Under the pieces are notes generated by a model that saw only the letters and a program-made list of their open reading frames with translations, was not told the DNA's origin and made no database searches. DNA of 64,000 nucleotides from positions 42,501 to 106,500 of the forward strand of contig JAUQPL010000004.1 of assembly GCA_030550395.1 (NCBI GenBank). Reading direction: 5' to 3'. The DNA comes from Bacteroidota bacterium. Its GTDB lineage: Bacteria; Bacteroidota; Ignavibacteria; Kapaibacteriales; HRBIN21. The stretch's first letter is position 1, and each line of letters opens with the position of its first letter. Both the position numbers and the translations under genes were made by a program. Positions 18,012 to 26,029 of this stretch are shown piece after piece.

Positions 18012-18019
18012 CCAAAATA
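18012..18019 (-). promoter_or_regulatory. Possible -7 promoter element (TATTTTGG)
   Basis: On the minus strand TATTTTGG differs from TAnnTTTG at one base and lies 38 bases before the YfhO gene, in the 63-base spacer after nadA. It could give yfhO-HAD-def-pdxH its own start. Confidence 0.25.
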
Positions 18020-18037
18020 CGCAGCTTCCCTGTAGCC

Positions 18038-19030
18038 TTAGGGCAAGGAGGGGCTGCGGCAAAGCTCTTCTTCCGGAGCCAGTTCGAGAAGCCGTTCCAG
18101 CGCTTGACGTGCCTGTGCCGCAAGCTCTTCCGGGATAAGGATTTCCGGTTCGCCCTGGCGGAGGCAGTGGTAGAGTTTGGGAAGAGTGTTGAGAAACATA
18201 TAAGGACAGCGTGTGCAGTGGCATGCTTCCTCTGCCGGCAGAAGCAGAAGTTCAGCTCCATTGGGCAGGCGTGTGCGTAAATGCGGTGCCAATCCGTGGT
18301 CGCTTGCCACGATGAGACGCTGCGGGCGGTATTCCGATACGTACCGGAGGAGTTGATGGCTGGAGCCGACAAAATCAGCATTCTGGCGAATCTCCGGTGG
18401 ACATTGTGGGCTGCTGAGCACGACGGCATCGGGATACATCTGCCGCCAATGGTGGAGGAGGGTGAGAGAGAAGCTGGTATGGACGGAGCAGCGTCCGAAC
18501 CAGCAGATGATGCGGCGTCCAGTGCGTTCCCGGAGGAAGTGCCCCAACTCGTGGTCAGGGGCAAAGAGCAGAGGGGTATCCTTGGGGAGGCGTCGGACAA
18601 TAGACTCAGCTGTCCCTGTGGTGACAACGATATCAGCCAGAGCCTTCACGGGGATGCTGCTTTGGATATGGACGATGGCGAGGGCGTCAGGGTACGCTTC
18701 CCGCAATCGGGCGAAGAGCTCCGGTGGACAACTCTCCGCTAAAGAGCAGCTTGCCAGTGGATCGGGAACGAGCACGCGCCTATCGGGATAGAGAACCTTG
18801 ATGGATTCAGCAATGTGGACTGTGGCAGCGACAACCAGTGTTTGCTGAGGGAGCCGACGGACAGCATGGAGCAAATGAAGGGTATCGCCAACGACATCGG
18901 CGAGCATTTCAATTCCATTGCCCTGGTACCAATGAGCCAGGATGGCAGCATCTTGCTTTTCCTTAAGCTCCTGGAGGGCTGAAGCCCAATCTGTCAGTGT
19001 CCATGCCGGTGTCGGTTCTGGAGACGGCAT
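18038..19030 (-). CDS. nadA: Quinolinate synthase
   Basis: A 330-residue [4Fe-4S] enzyme condensing iminoaspartate with dihydroxyacetone phosphate in NAD synthesis. The sequence has the AHWYQ block (usually AHYYQ), three repeated Rossmann-like units, and candidate cluster cysteines at C95 (DPLASC), C181 (FGRCSVH) and C275 within CHCTRCPYM. An upstream in-frame ATG at 19060 would add ten residues and overlap the previous gene; the start at 19030, one base after the adenosyltransferase stop codon, is preferred. nadB and nadC are not in the window. Extra cysteines around C270-C275 are usual in some NadA groups. Confidence 0.92.
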   Translation of the reverse strand: MPSPEPTPAWTLTDWASALQELKEKQDAAILAHWYQGNGIEMLADVVGDTLHLLHAVRRLPQQTLVVAATVHIAESIKVLYPDRRVLVPDPLASCSLAESCPPELFARLREAYPDALAIVHIQSSIPVKALADIVVTTGTAESIVRRLPKDTPLLFAPDHELGHFLRERTGRRIICWFGRCSVHTSFSLTLLHHWRQMYPDAVVLSSPQCPPEIRQNADFVGSSHQLLRYVSEYRPQRLIVASDHGLAPHLRTRLPNGAELLLLPAEEACHCTRCPYMFLNTLPKLYHCLRQGEPEILIPEELAAQARQALERLLELAPEEELCRSPSLP

Positions 19031-19031
19031 T

Positions 19032-19586
19032 TTACGGAGCAGTCCAGGGAATATCTGCAATCCCAGCCCGGTAATTGACCAGACGGGCAGCGACGAAGAG
19101 ATAGTCCGAGAGCCGGTTCAGGAAGGGCAATACAGTGGCGTTGAGTGGTTCAATCTGAGCCACTGTGGCGACAGCCCGTTCGGCGCGCCGGCAGACTGTG
19201 CGGGCAAAGTGCAAATGGGCTGCCGCAGCGTGCCCAGCCGGTAGGATGAAGTGGCGCAGGGGAGGAAGCTCGGATTCGTAGGCGTCAATACGACTCTCCA
19301 GCCAGCGTACATGCTCATCACTGATGGAAGGTATGGTATGGCGGACAGGGGCATCCAGAGGCGTTGCCAAATCTGCCCCCAACACGAAGAGCCATGAGCT
19401 AATGGTCCGGAGGTCTTCCGAGATCTCTGTAGGGAGCAGGTGGCTGAGCACGATGCCAATGACGGCGTTGAGCTCGTCTACCGTGCCATACGCTTCGAGG
19501 CGTGGATGAGATTTCGGAATGCGCTCGCCACCGAAAAGCCCTGTCGTGCCGTCGTCGCCAGTACGGGTGTAAATACGGGAAGCCAT
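19032..19586 (-). CDS. PduO-type ATP:cob(I)alamin adenosyltransferase
   Basis: A 184-residue enzyme that makes adenosylcobalamin from cob(I)alamin and ATP. The N-terminal motif IYTRTGDDGTTGLFGG, the segment VDELNAVIG, and the late motif RRAERAVA with LNRLSDYLFVAAR are diagnostic. Its presence implies that the cell uses adenosylcobalamin, for example in methylmalonyl-CoA mutase or ribonucleotide reductase, even though its methionine synthase in this window is the B12-independent MetE. Three bases separate it from the UPF0173 gene before it, and nadA follows. Confidence 0.93.
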   Translation of the reverse strand: MASRIYTRTGDDGTTGLFGGERIPKSHPRLEAYGTVDELNAVIGIVLSHLLPTEISEDLRTISSWLFVLGADLATPLDAPVRHTIPSISDEHVRWLESRIDAYESELPPLRHFILPAGHAAAAHLHFARTVCRRAERAVATVAQIEPLNATVLPFLNRLSDYLFVAARLVNYRAGIADIPWTAP

Positions 19587-19589
19587 AGG

Positions 19590-20255
19590 TTATGGCCTGT
19601 ATTCAAAACTTTCCCCTGGTTGGAGGATGACAACCCGTGCGCGGTCGCCGACCAGACGGGCAAACTCCTGCGGGTCCTGTTCAATGGGCGGGAAGGTGCC
19701 ATAGTGCATGGGAATGGCAACCTTCGGACGGAGGAATTCAACAGCCCGGGCAGCGTCGGCAGGATCCATAGTGAAGTATCCTCCGATGTGAAGCAGCGCA
19801 ACATCCAGCGGGAATTTCTCCCCGATAAGACGCATGTCCGAAAACAAACAGGTATCGCCAGCGTGGTAAATATTGACGCCATTCAGGTGAATGACAAAAC
19901 CCACTACGGGCACGGCATGGAAGGCCAGGGTGAAACTCACGCGCACCCCTTCCGTTACTGGAACGGTTCCGCCTACATTCCCTCCAACAACGGAAACGCC
20001 GCGAGCCTGTGCCTTCTGGGCTAAGTCAAAGAAGCTTACGAACAGCGCGCGCGTGCGCCGGCAGATTTCAATAGCATCCTCAAAACCGTGGTCACCATGC
20101 TCATGCGAGACGCAGACCACATCGGCACGCTGGATCTCAGCAGGGCTCCGAAAGGGACTGCGGGGGTTGCCTGTAATGAAGGGATCAATGAGGACCACTT
20201 TGCCCGCCCCTTCTAACTGGAAAGCGGCATGACTGAGCCAAGTAATGCGGACCAT
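19590..20255 (-). CDS. UPF0173 metal-dependent hydrolase (metallo-beta-lactamase fold)
   Basis: A 221-residue protein of the YtkL/UPF0173 family. The metal-binding motif reads SHEHGDHG, followed by the later ligands in HAGDTCLFSDM and the final histidine in IPMHYGTFP; the start ITWLSHAAFQL is also typical. The reaction is not known for the family as a whole. It leads a close set with pduO and nadA, and an 88-base spacer separates it from plsY, so it may begin a new transcript. Confidence 0.9.
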   Translation of the reverse strand: MVRITWLSHAAFQLEGAGKVVLIDPFITGNPRSPFRSPAEIQRADVVCVSHEHGDHGFEDAIEICRRTRALFVSFFDLAQKAQARGVSVVGGNVGGTVPVTEGVRVSFTLAFHAVPVVGFVIHLNGVNIYHAGDTCLFSDMRLIGEKFPLDVALLHIGGYFTMDPADAARAVEFLRPKVAIPMHYGTFPPIEQDPQEFARLVGDRARVVILQPGESFEYRP

Positions 20256-20295
20256 CGGAAGCTACCGTGGCTGGGAGACAGAACCGGAGACGGCG

Positions 20296-20303
20296 CGAAA
20301 ATA
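20296..20303 (-). promoter_or_regulatory. Possible -7 promoter element (TATTTTCG)
   Basis: On the minus strand TATTTTCG has one mismatch to TAnnTTTG and is 40 bases before the UPF0173 gene, within the 88-base spacer after plsY. Confidence 0.25.
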
Positions 20304-20343
20304 GAGACTCACGCGAGCTTAGTAAGCAGCTGCCTGACAGGGC

Positions 20344-20976
20344 TTATTCTGACTGGTCCTGGCGGAACAGTTCCCGAATGGGTTGGAGATGGCGGAGGAA
20401 GATGGGGAAGGCGAGGGCTACGATGAAGAGTGTGTGCTGAGTCATCGTAGGGAGCAACAGAGGCGAGAGCAGGCGCACCAACGGTTCGGGAGCAGTGGCG
20501 ATGAGGATGGGAGTCCCAACCGTTGCGGTCATGTTCCCCACGTGGACATTCCGACGGATTGCCATATAGCCCGTGATCCAGAGGAGGCACCACAGCAGGA
20601 GCGGGAGCCAACTAATGGCAAGGAGGGCGCCGGCAGCGGGTGCCAGTCCCCGTCCCCCGGCCCATCGGAGGAAGGCGTTGTAGTTATGCCCGACTACAAC
20701 CATGACGGCAGCAGTTGCCACCGTGTGGAAATCCGCCATCGGTAGCAGTTGGGCACAGTGTACAGCAGCATAGCCCTTGAGCATATCCAGTAGAGCAACG
20801 GCCAGCCCAACCCACAGCTTGCCCGTGACCTCATATGCGTTGGCAGCACCTACGTTCCCCGTTCCGCAGAAGCGAATGTCCTTCCCCGTGGTCCACCGTA
20901 CCAGCCAATAGGCGCTCGGGATACACCCGAAGAGATAGCCCGTTACTGAGGCACCGAGGCTCCCGATGAGTTCCAT
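20344..20976 (-). CDS. plsY: Acyl-phosphate:glycerol-3-phosphate acyltransferase
   Basis: A 210-residue membrane enzyme that starts phospholipid synthesis by acylating glycerol 3-phosphate from acyl-phosphate. Three conserved loops are present: GCIPSAYW, GTGNVGAANAYEVTG, and GHNYNAFLRWAGGRGLAPAAG. About five to seven hydrophobic segments fit the PlsY fold. It overlaps the end of the ABC permease gene by 34 bases, which indicates cotranscription. plsX is not seen in the window. Confidence 0.95.
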   Translation of the reverse strand: MELIGSLGASVTGYLFGCIPSAYWLVRWTTGKDIRFCGTGNVGAANAYEVTGKLWVGLAVALLDMLKGYAAVHCAQLLPMADFHTVATAAVMVVVGHNYNAFLRWAGGRGLAPAAGALLAISWLPLLLWCLLWITGYMAIRRNVHVGNMTATVGTPILIATAPEPLVRLLSPLLLPTMTQHTLFIVALAFPIFLRHLQPIRELFRQDQSE

Positions 20977-21845
20977 CTCTGGCGGCGCAGAAGGAAAAGC
21001 TGAAACAGAGACAAGGCTCCAACAAGGACGAAAACGACATACGCCAATGCCGCAGCATATCCCATGCGGTCAACGTGCTCAAAGGCATTGACGAAGACCA
21101 AGTAGACCAAGGTCGTTGTGGCTCCCAGTGGTCCGCCGCGGGTCATAATGTAGACTTCCACGAAGACCTGGAGTGCCTTGATGGTATTGAGCACAAGGGC
21201 AAATGTCAGCATTGGGCGCAGCAAGGGGAGGGTGACCCATCGGAGGCGTTGCCAGAAGCTTGCTCCGGCCAGCAGAGCTGCTTCTTCGTATTCCCGTGGG
21301 ATTGCCTGCAGCCCTGCCAGGAGCAGGAGTGCATAGTATCCTACCGATGCCCAGATATCCATGAGCATGACAGCGGGTAATGCTGTGGTCGGTTCCTGCA
21401 GCCATCCTCGCTCGGGATAGGGCAGCCCCAAGGAGGCCAAAATGGCGTTGATATAGCCGTGGCGGGCGTAGAGATTGGTAAAGATCAGCGCTAAGACCAC
21501 AAGCGAGGTCACCGACGGTAGCAGAAGTGTACTCTGCCAAAGTCCCTGCCATCGCACCAGGCGGCTATCTATGAGCATTGCCAATAGCAGCGCAAGGCCG
21601 ATCGTGACCGGCACTGTGCCAAGGGTGAAGAGAACCGTATTGCGGAGGGCCTTCCAGAAGAGGGGATCACTAAGCAGTTCGGCATAGTTGCGCAAGCCAA
21701 CAAATCCTTGAGCACCGAGTAACGTATGGTACTTGGTCAGGCTCATGCTGAAGGCGTAGAGCAGAGGATAGAGCCAGAAGACAGTGAAGGTCATGACCCA
21801 CGGTGCAAGGCAGACCGCAGCGAAGAGGGGCTCACTCCGCTGCAT
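20943..21845 (-). CDS. Sugar-type ABC transporter permease (MalF/UgpA-like)
   Basis: A 300-residue inner-membrane protein with six predicted segments. Typical family text includes FWLYPLLYAFSMSL near the start, LLPSVTSLVVLALIF, and the EAA loop that contacts the ATPase, YEEAALLAGASFWQRLRWVTLPLL. The frame is open further upstream, but the ATG at 21843-21845 (MQRSEPLFAAV) gives a normal protein and overlaps the maf stop. A binding protein, second permease and ATPase would be expected beside it and are absent. Substrate is therefore unknown; sugars or glycerol phosphate are typical for this family. Confidence 0.88.
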   Translation of the reverse strand: MQRSEPLFAAVCLAPWVMTFTVFWLYPLLYAFSMSLTKYHTLLGAQGFVGLRNYAELLSDPLFWKALRNTVLFTLGTVPVTIGLALLLAMLIDSRLVRWQGLWQSTLLLPSVTSLVVLALIFTNLYARHGYINAILASLGLPYPERGWLQEPTTALPAVMLMDIWASVGYYALLLLAGLQAIPREYEEAALLAGASFWQRLRWVTLPLLRPMLTFALVLNTIKALQVFVEVYIMTRGGPLGATTTLVYLVFVNAFEHVDRMGYAAALAYVVFVLVGALSLFQLFLLRRQRWNSSGASVPQ

Positions 21846-22443
21846 GGCAGAAGTGTTGGAGAAGTTGATAGACCAATCCCAGGGGAAGTCCGACAACGTT
21901 GTAGTAACAGCCACGGATGCCTGTGACGAATACAGCTCCGAAGGGGTCTTGGATGCCATAGGCGCCGGCCTTGTCCAGTGGAGAGCCAGTGGCAACATAT
22001 GCAGCGATTTCTTCCGGTGTCAGCGAGCGGAAGGTGACCTCCGTCCGGGCAACTCCGGTGGAGAACTCTAGCTCGGGGGCGCGCACGAGAGCGACACCGG
22101 TGTAGACTTCATGGGTGCGTCCACTCAACTGTTGGAGCATTGCCGCTGCCTCTTCAGGGGTCTGTGGCTTGTTTAAGTACATGCCCTCAAGGACTACGGT
22201 GGTATCGGCTCCGAGGACAAAGCAGGGCTGCTTTAGGCGTTGGGCGACAGCGAGAGCTTTCTCCCGAGCCAGTTGGGCAACGTAATCATGCGGTTGCTGA
22301 TCCGGCTGTCCATCCACTTCGGTAAGTGGCGAAGGGACGATGCGGAAGTGGAAGCCCAACAGGCGTAGCAGTGCAGCTCGCCGTGGCGAACGCGAGGCAA
22401 GGACCAGTGGACGCGGAAGGCGCAAGAGTGCGGCAGGGGTCAT
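21832..22443 (-). CDS. maf: Maf-like nucleotide pyrophosphatase
   Basis: A 203-residue protein of the Maf/HAM1-like fold, hydrolysing non-canonical or modified nucleoside triphosphates. Key features are LASRSPRRAALLRLLG at the start, GADTTVVLEGMYLNKP, the segment GRTHEVYTGVALV, and DKAGAYGIQDPFGAVFV. The ATG at 22441-22443 forms an ATGA overlap with the gene upstream; an in-frame upstream start would only lengthen the N-terminus without homology. The segment around DTTVVLEG suggests the dTTP/UTP-type (YhdE) subgroup, tentatively. Confidence 0.93.
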   Translation of the reverse strand: MTPAALLRLPRPLVLASRSPRRAALLRLLGFHFRIVPSPLTEVDGQPDQQPHDYVAQLAREKALAVAQRLKQPCFVLGADTTVVLEGMYLNKPQTPEEAAAMLQQLSGRTHEVYTGVALVRAPELEFSTGVARTEVTFRSLTPEEIAAYVATGSPLDKAGAYGIQDPFGAVFVTGIRGCYYNVVGLPLGLVYQLLQHFCHAAE

Positions 22444-23192
22444 CGCAGGTAGTACAGAATGGTCAAAGCTCGTGCCCATGGATGCTCACTCTCCTGTGGA
22501 GGTACGATATCCACTATCTCTGCACAAAGAGCAGCCTGGCGTCCGATGCCGAAGGAGAAAGCCACACTGAGCATTCCCGTACGGCCTTTCCGTTCGGCAT
22601 CGCCCCGGAGGAAATTGTATTCGGCGACGATTCGTCCAAACCGTCCCAGCGTGTGCTCAAAACCGATACCGGCATTGATTCGGCGTGCTCTCGGAGGAGG
22701 CTCCAAAGGGTAGCCAAGCATGCCGTGCCAGGCCAATTCACCAAGCCACCAGCGGTAGCTTTTGCTGGCGGCAAGAAAGATTCCCGCAGCGGGGATGGTG
22801 AATCGGCGGCGCTCCTGCTCATAGCCTCCCCAACCTTGAGTGTGAAGCCCGAGGACTACTGCTGGAATCATCATGCCTTCATCCCGGAGCCGAAAGCGGA
22901 GAGAGACACCCGGCAGAGATTGCCACTCCGGCTCCCCTGTCCCGATGAGGTTCCGCCCGCTGAAGGCGAGCCCGAGGAGCAAGCGTGGTATTGGCGAGGC
23001 GAAGCATTCGGCAGAAAGGGTCCCGGCGGGAAAGAGGCCGACCTGCAGTAAGAGCGAGCCCTGGGGTAGGAGCCCAGCCGTTGGTATCGTGATGACCCGA
23101 AGGGGCTGAACGGAGGAGCCTTCTCCCACAAGCTCGTGAGCCCATCCAGGTAGGGAGAGGAAGAAAGCTAGCCTGCAGAGCCACCGATGCAT
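22440..23192 (-). CDS. Predicted outer-membrane beta-barrel protein, unknown function
   Basis: A 250-residue protein that I do not recognise. It begins with a likely signal peptide (MHRWLCRLAFFLSLPGWA). The rest alternates hydrophobic and polar residues with many Gly and aromatic residues, for example LLLQVGLFPAG, LLLGLAFSG, VSLRFRLRD and RIVAEYNFL, as in small outer-membrane barrels. It ends in YYLR, not the usual terminal Phe. It overlaps the 2H phosphoesterase gene by 25 bases and maf by four, so it is part of the same transcript. Confidence 0.6.
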   Translation of the reverse strand: MHRWLCRLAFFLSLPGWAHELVGEGSSVQPLRVITIPTAGLLPQGSLLLQVGLFPAGTLSAECFASPIPRLLLGLAFSGRNLIGTGEPEWQSLPGVSLRFRLRDEGMMIPAVVLGLHTQGWGGYEQERRRFTIPAAGIFLAASKSYRWWLGELAWHGMLGYPLEPPPRARRINAGIGFEHTLGRFGRIVAEYNFLRGDAERKGRTGMLSVAFSFGIGRQAALCAEIVDIVPPQESEHPWARALTILYYLR

Positions 23193-23761
23193 TTTTGCAA
23201 TTCCTGGGTCGGACGTCCAAATGGAAGTACAGCAACAGGAGAGAAGACGTCGTCGGGCGGATCATCACGGGCGATAATTGTGAGTGCGTCTACACAGAAG
23301 CATATGGGCTGCCATTGATGAGAAAGCTCCTGCCGGAGGCGTTCGGCTTCGGCAGTGGGACCGTAGTACTGCCCAATGCTTAAATGAGGCGTAAAGCCCG
23401 TCGGATAGCGTCCTTGTTCGGTACAGTCTGGGAAAATCTCCAGCAGGCGTTGGTAGAGGGTAATGATAGGCTCGGCTGGTTCTGGTGACAGCCAAAGGGT
23501 GTGGGAAGTTGGTCCATGGCGGAAGAGGCGGCATTCTCGCAGACAAAGGACAAAGGGAGAAAGCTGGCTGCATAGGGCGTCGAGGAGAGGTAGTATGTTC
23601 GGGAGCTGCTCCCGGGGACGAAAGGGGTAGAGTAGCGTTACATGGGGCATCCAGCGACGGAACTTGCGGTCGTAGCGGCGGCGGAGCGCTTGAATTGGCT
23701 CCCACAGCGATGGAGGGGGAATAATGACGAGTGCACTCTTGAAGGTTTTCTCTGCCGCCAT
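23168..23761 (-). CDS. 2'-5' RNA ligase/2H phosphoesterase family protein
   Basis: A 197-residue protein with the two His-x-Thr/Ser motifs of the 2H fold: PHVTLLYPF near residue 40 and PHLSIGQY near 126. These enzymes act on 2',5' or cyclic phosphodiesters in RNA or nucleotides; the present substrate is not known. The start overlaps the XRE gene stop by one base (TGATG). The C-terminal ~20 residues overlap the following outer-membrane protein gene. Confidence 0.85.
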   Translation of the reverse strand: MAAEKTFKSALVIIPPPSLWEPIQALRRRYDRKFRRWMPHVTLLYPFRPREQLPNILPLLDALCSQLSPFVLCLRECRLFRHGPTSHTLWLSPEPAEPIITLYQRLLEIFPDCTEQGRYPTGFTPHLSIGQYYGPTAEAERLRQELSHQWQPICFCVDALTIIARDDPPDDVFSPVAVLPFGRPTQELQKCIGGSAG

Positions 23762-24339
23762 CAGAGGACTGCTTGCGGCAATATTAACACAGCCCGGATC
23801 GGCTTTGTAAGGTAGTTCCGGTACCGGTGTAGTTGTTCCGCCTGAATGCGGAAGCTTTCCCCGGAGCGGACTAGGAGTTCATCGCCAGGCATCTCCACCA
23901 GGAGGTTTCCCTCTATGGCAATGCCATCGGTGGGAACGGGGAAGCTCCAGTAGCCCTGTGGGGGAAGTTGGGCTCCTGCCTCCAGGCAGAGTTCTAGCCA
24001 TTCAGGGTCCTCCGGTTGATGGACAGGGCGGAGCAATCGGAGTGCAGTGCGTCGTACGGCGCGGGTGGTGACCATAGAGAAGAAGTCAACTCCTTTCCAG
24101 CACTGTCCACCGCGGGCGCTCCGGGGGTCAGGATAAGTAGTGCTGACGAGGGCGGCTATGGAGGTACCGTATAAGGCTGTCAGTGAGCGGAGGACTTCCA
24201 GCGGGAGGCGTCGCTGACCCTGTTCGGCAAGGGCCAGGAGGGCTTTGGAGATACCGACACGTTGAGCGACGTCACTGAGACTCCATTCGTGACATTCCCG
24301 CAGATGGCGTAGGAATTGACCGATCCGCTGCCGCTGCAT
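23761..24339 (-). CDS. XRE-family transcription regulator with C-terminal cupin-like domain
   Basis: A ~192-residue protein. Residues ~5-62 form an XRE helix-turn-helix (IGQFLRHLRE, LSDVAQRVGISKALLALAEQGQRR). The C-terminal ~80 residues look like a small cupin barrel (GIAIEGNLLVEMPGDEL, RSGESFRIQAEQLHRYRN). This layout is common in regulators that bind a small metabolite. An upstream TTG at 24354 is possible. It heads the long minus-strand series and faces the SDR gene across a short divergent spacer, so either or both could be its targets. Confidence 0.75.
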   Translation of the reverse strand: MQRQRIGQFLRHLRECHEWSLSDVAQRVGISKALLALAEQGQRRLPLEVLRSLTALYGTSIAALVSTTYPDPRSARGGQCWKGVDFFSMVTTRAVRRTALRLLRPVHQPEDPEWLELCLEAGAQLPPQGYWSFPVPTDGIAIEGNLLVEMPGDELLVRSGESFRIQAEQLHRYRNYLTKPIRAVLILPQAVL

Positions 24340-24417
24340 TGTGCAATGGACCAAAAAGCGTTCGTGCTACGTCCATAGCCATTGCAAATTACAGTGCTCT
24401 TTACAGGGAGGATGGCA

Positions 24418-25137
24418 GTGCGGTTGCGAGGATGTCTCTGCCTCATTACGGGTGCAAGCTCCGGTATCGGGCGGGCAATGGCACTACGTTTTGCAGAAGA
24501 AGGAGCAGATCTCGTTCTCACGGCGCGTCGGGAAGAGGCTCTCCGAGAGGTTGCCGACGCGGCGCGACAACGGGCGCCGGGGAGCCGTATTTTCGTGCTG
24601 CCGGCAGATCTCCGTCAACCGGAAGCGATCGAGCACTTAGCCTGCTGGGTCCATGAAAGCGCCGGTGCCGTTGATGTCCTAGTTAATAATGCCGGTATCG
24701 GTTACTTTGCTCCGGCGTCCCAGATAGAACTGGAGCGAATTGAGGAGCTGTGGCATGTCAACGTGCGAGCTCCGATACTGTTGACGCGGGCAATCTTGCC
24801 CTCTATGATCCAGCGCCAGAGGGGTACACTGCTCTATGTTGCTTCGCTGGCAGGAAAGTACGGCGTCAAAGGGGGTAGCGTCTACGCGGCGACGAAATTC
24901 GCTCTCCGGGGCTTTGCTGAGTCGCTTTTCCAGGAAGTGCGACAGTACAATATCCGCGTCATCGTACTCTGTCCCGGCTCTACAGCGACGGCTTTCAGTG
25001 GGCCGATGGCATCGGGACCTGGGAGGGAGCGGATCCTCCAAGCGGAAGATGTGGCCGAGGTTGCCGTGCAAGCGGTTCTTCTCCCACCGACGGCGACCGT
25101 CAGCGAAATTGAGCTCCGCCCAACAAATCCACAGTAA
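24418..25137 (+). CDS. Short-chain dehydrogenase/reductase
   Basis: A 239-residue classical SDR oxidoreductase. The NAD(P) motif TGASSGIG is at residues 11-18, NNAG near 90-93, and the catalytic S143, Y156 and K160 lie in VASLAGKYG and VYAATKFAL. An Arg following the motif region (TARREEAL) suggests NADPH preference. GGGAGG at 24406-24411 directly abuts an ATG at 24412 but is six bases before the in-frame GTG at 24418, which I therefore prefer. Substrate is unknown. The DedA gene follows after 15 bases. Confidence 0.87.
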   Translation: MRLRGCLCLITGASSGIGRAMALRFAEEGADLVLTARREEALREVADAARQRAPGSRIFVLPADLRQPEAIEHLACWVHESAGAVDVLVNNAGIGYFAPASQIELERIEELWHVNVRAPILLTRAILPSMIQRQRGTLLYVASLAGKYGVKGGSVYAATKFALRGFAESLFQEVRQYNIRVIVLCPGSTATAFSGPMASGPGRERILQAEDVAEVAVQAVLLPPTATVSEIELRPTNPQ

Positions 25138-25152
25138 GTAGGTGGGCAGACG

Positions 25153-25779
25153 ATGGTGGAACAGTGGGTAATGTATCTGCAGCAACTTCCCCCAGAGGGA
25201 GTGCTCTTGGTTGCTTTTGTGGTGACGTTCGTGGAGAATCTTTTCCCTCCTTCACCGAGCGATACGCTCCTTCTCTTCTGCGGCGTGCTGGTTGGTATAG
25301 GGGTAGTGGAATTTGTCCCGTTAGTGCTTTCGGCAACTTTGGGCAGCGTTGCCGGCTTCAGCGCCATGTTTTGGGTGGGGTACGTATTCGGGGTTCGCGT
25401 CATTGATGCTGGACGGCTCCGCTTTCTCCCGCTGGAGGCAGTGCAGAAGGTCGAGCGATGGTTTCAGCGCTATGGCTACTGGGTTATCTTCGTAAACCGT
25501 TTTCTTTCGGGCACGCGGGCAGTTATTTCTTTTGTAGCGGGGATGTCCAAACTGACGTTCCTGTGGACGCTACTGCTCTGCACCATTAGTGCCTTGGTGT
25601 GGAACACACTGCTCATCACTGTTGGGTGGAGCGTGGGGCAGGGGTGGCGGGAGATTGCCCATTGGTTACAGCTCTACGGAACAGCCCTGGCTGTAATTCT
25701 CCTGGGACTGGGTGCTGGATGGTTTGTGTGGTGGATCCTGCGGGCGCAACGCGCAAGGCAGCATACGTCGGAGCCATAG
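25153..25779 (+). CDS. DedA family membrane protein
   Basis: A 208-residue integral membrane protein with about five hydrophobic segments. Family marks are FVENLFPPSPSDTLLLF near the N-terminus and the loop VNRFLSGTRAVISFVAGMSK, with the conserved Arg residues of the FxRFxPGxR-type motif. DedA proteins are implicated in proton-motive-force-dependent flipping of undecaprenyl phosphate or other lipids. It follows the SDR gene closely and is probably cotranscribed with it. Confidence 0.9.
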   Translation: MVEQWVMYLQQLPPEGVLLVAFVVTFVENLFPPSPSDTLLLFCGVLVGIGVVEFVPLVLSATLGSVAGFSAMFWVGYVFGVRVIDAGRLRFLPLEAVQKVERWFQRYGYWVIFVNRFLSGTRAVISFVAGMSKLTFLWTLLLCTISALVWNTLLITVGWSVGQGWREIAHWLQLYGTALAVILLGLGAGWFVWWILRAQRARQHTSEP

Positions 25780-25819
25780 CAGTAGCAGGAAAAGCGTATT
25801 TTCGGTCTGAGCCAGGGAC

Positions 25820-26029
25820 ATGGGAAAGCGTCTGAGACAGTGGCTTTGGCAGAAAGGGTGCGCTATTACCGTGGCGATGGTGATAGCGATGACGGTCGTG
25901 GAGCGCCGTGCTGTGCTACCGGTTTCCGTCCCACCTATTGTGCTCCGCGTTGACCCCTGGTTGTTCCCGCCCAGGATACAGCGCAGAGCCTCCTTACAGG
26001 GTTTGTTTGGAACTTTCTGGCTCAATTAG
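25820..26029 (+). CDS. Possible small membrane protein (69 aa)
   Basis: A short frame after the DedA gene encodes a basic N-terminus (MGKRLRQWLWQK), one hydrophobic stretch (CAITVAMVIAMTVV) and a proline- and arginine-rich tail. AGGG precedes the ATG by only two bases, a poor spacing. It has no family that I recognise, and its 3' end overlaps the convergent T9SS cargo gene by eight bases. It could be a real single-pass protein or a chance frame. Confidence 0.35.
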   Translation: MGKRLRQWLWQKGCAITVAMVIAMTVVERRAVLPVSVPPIVLRVDPWLFPPRIQRRASLQGLFGTFWLN

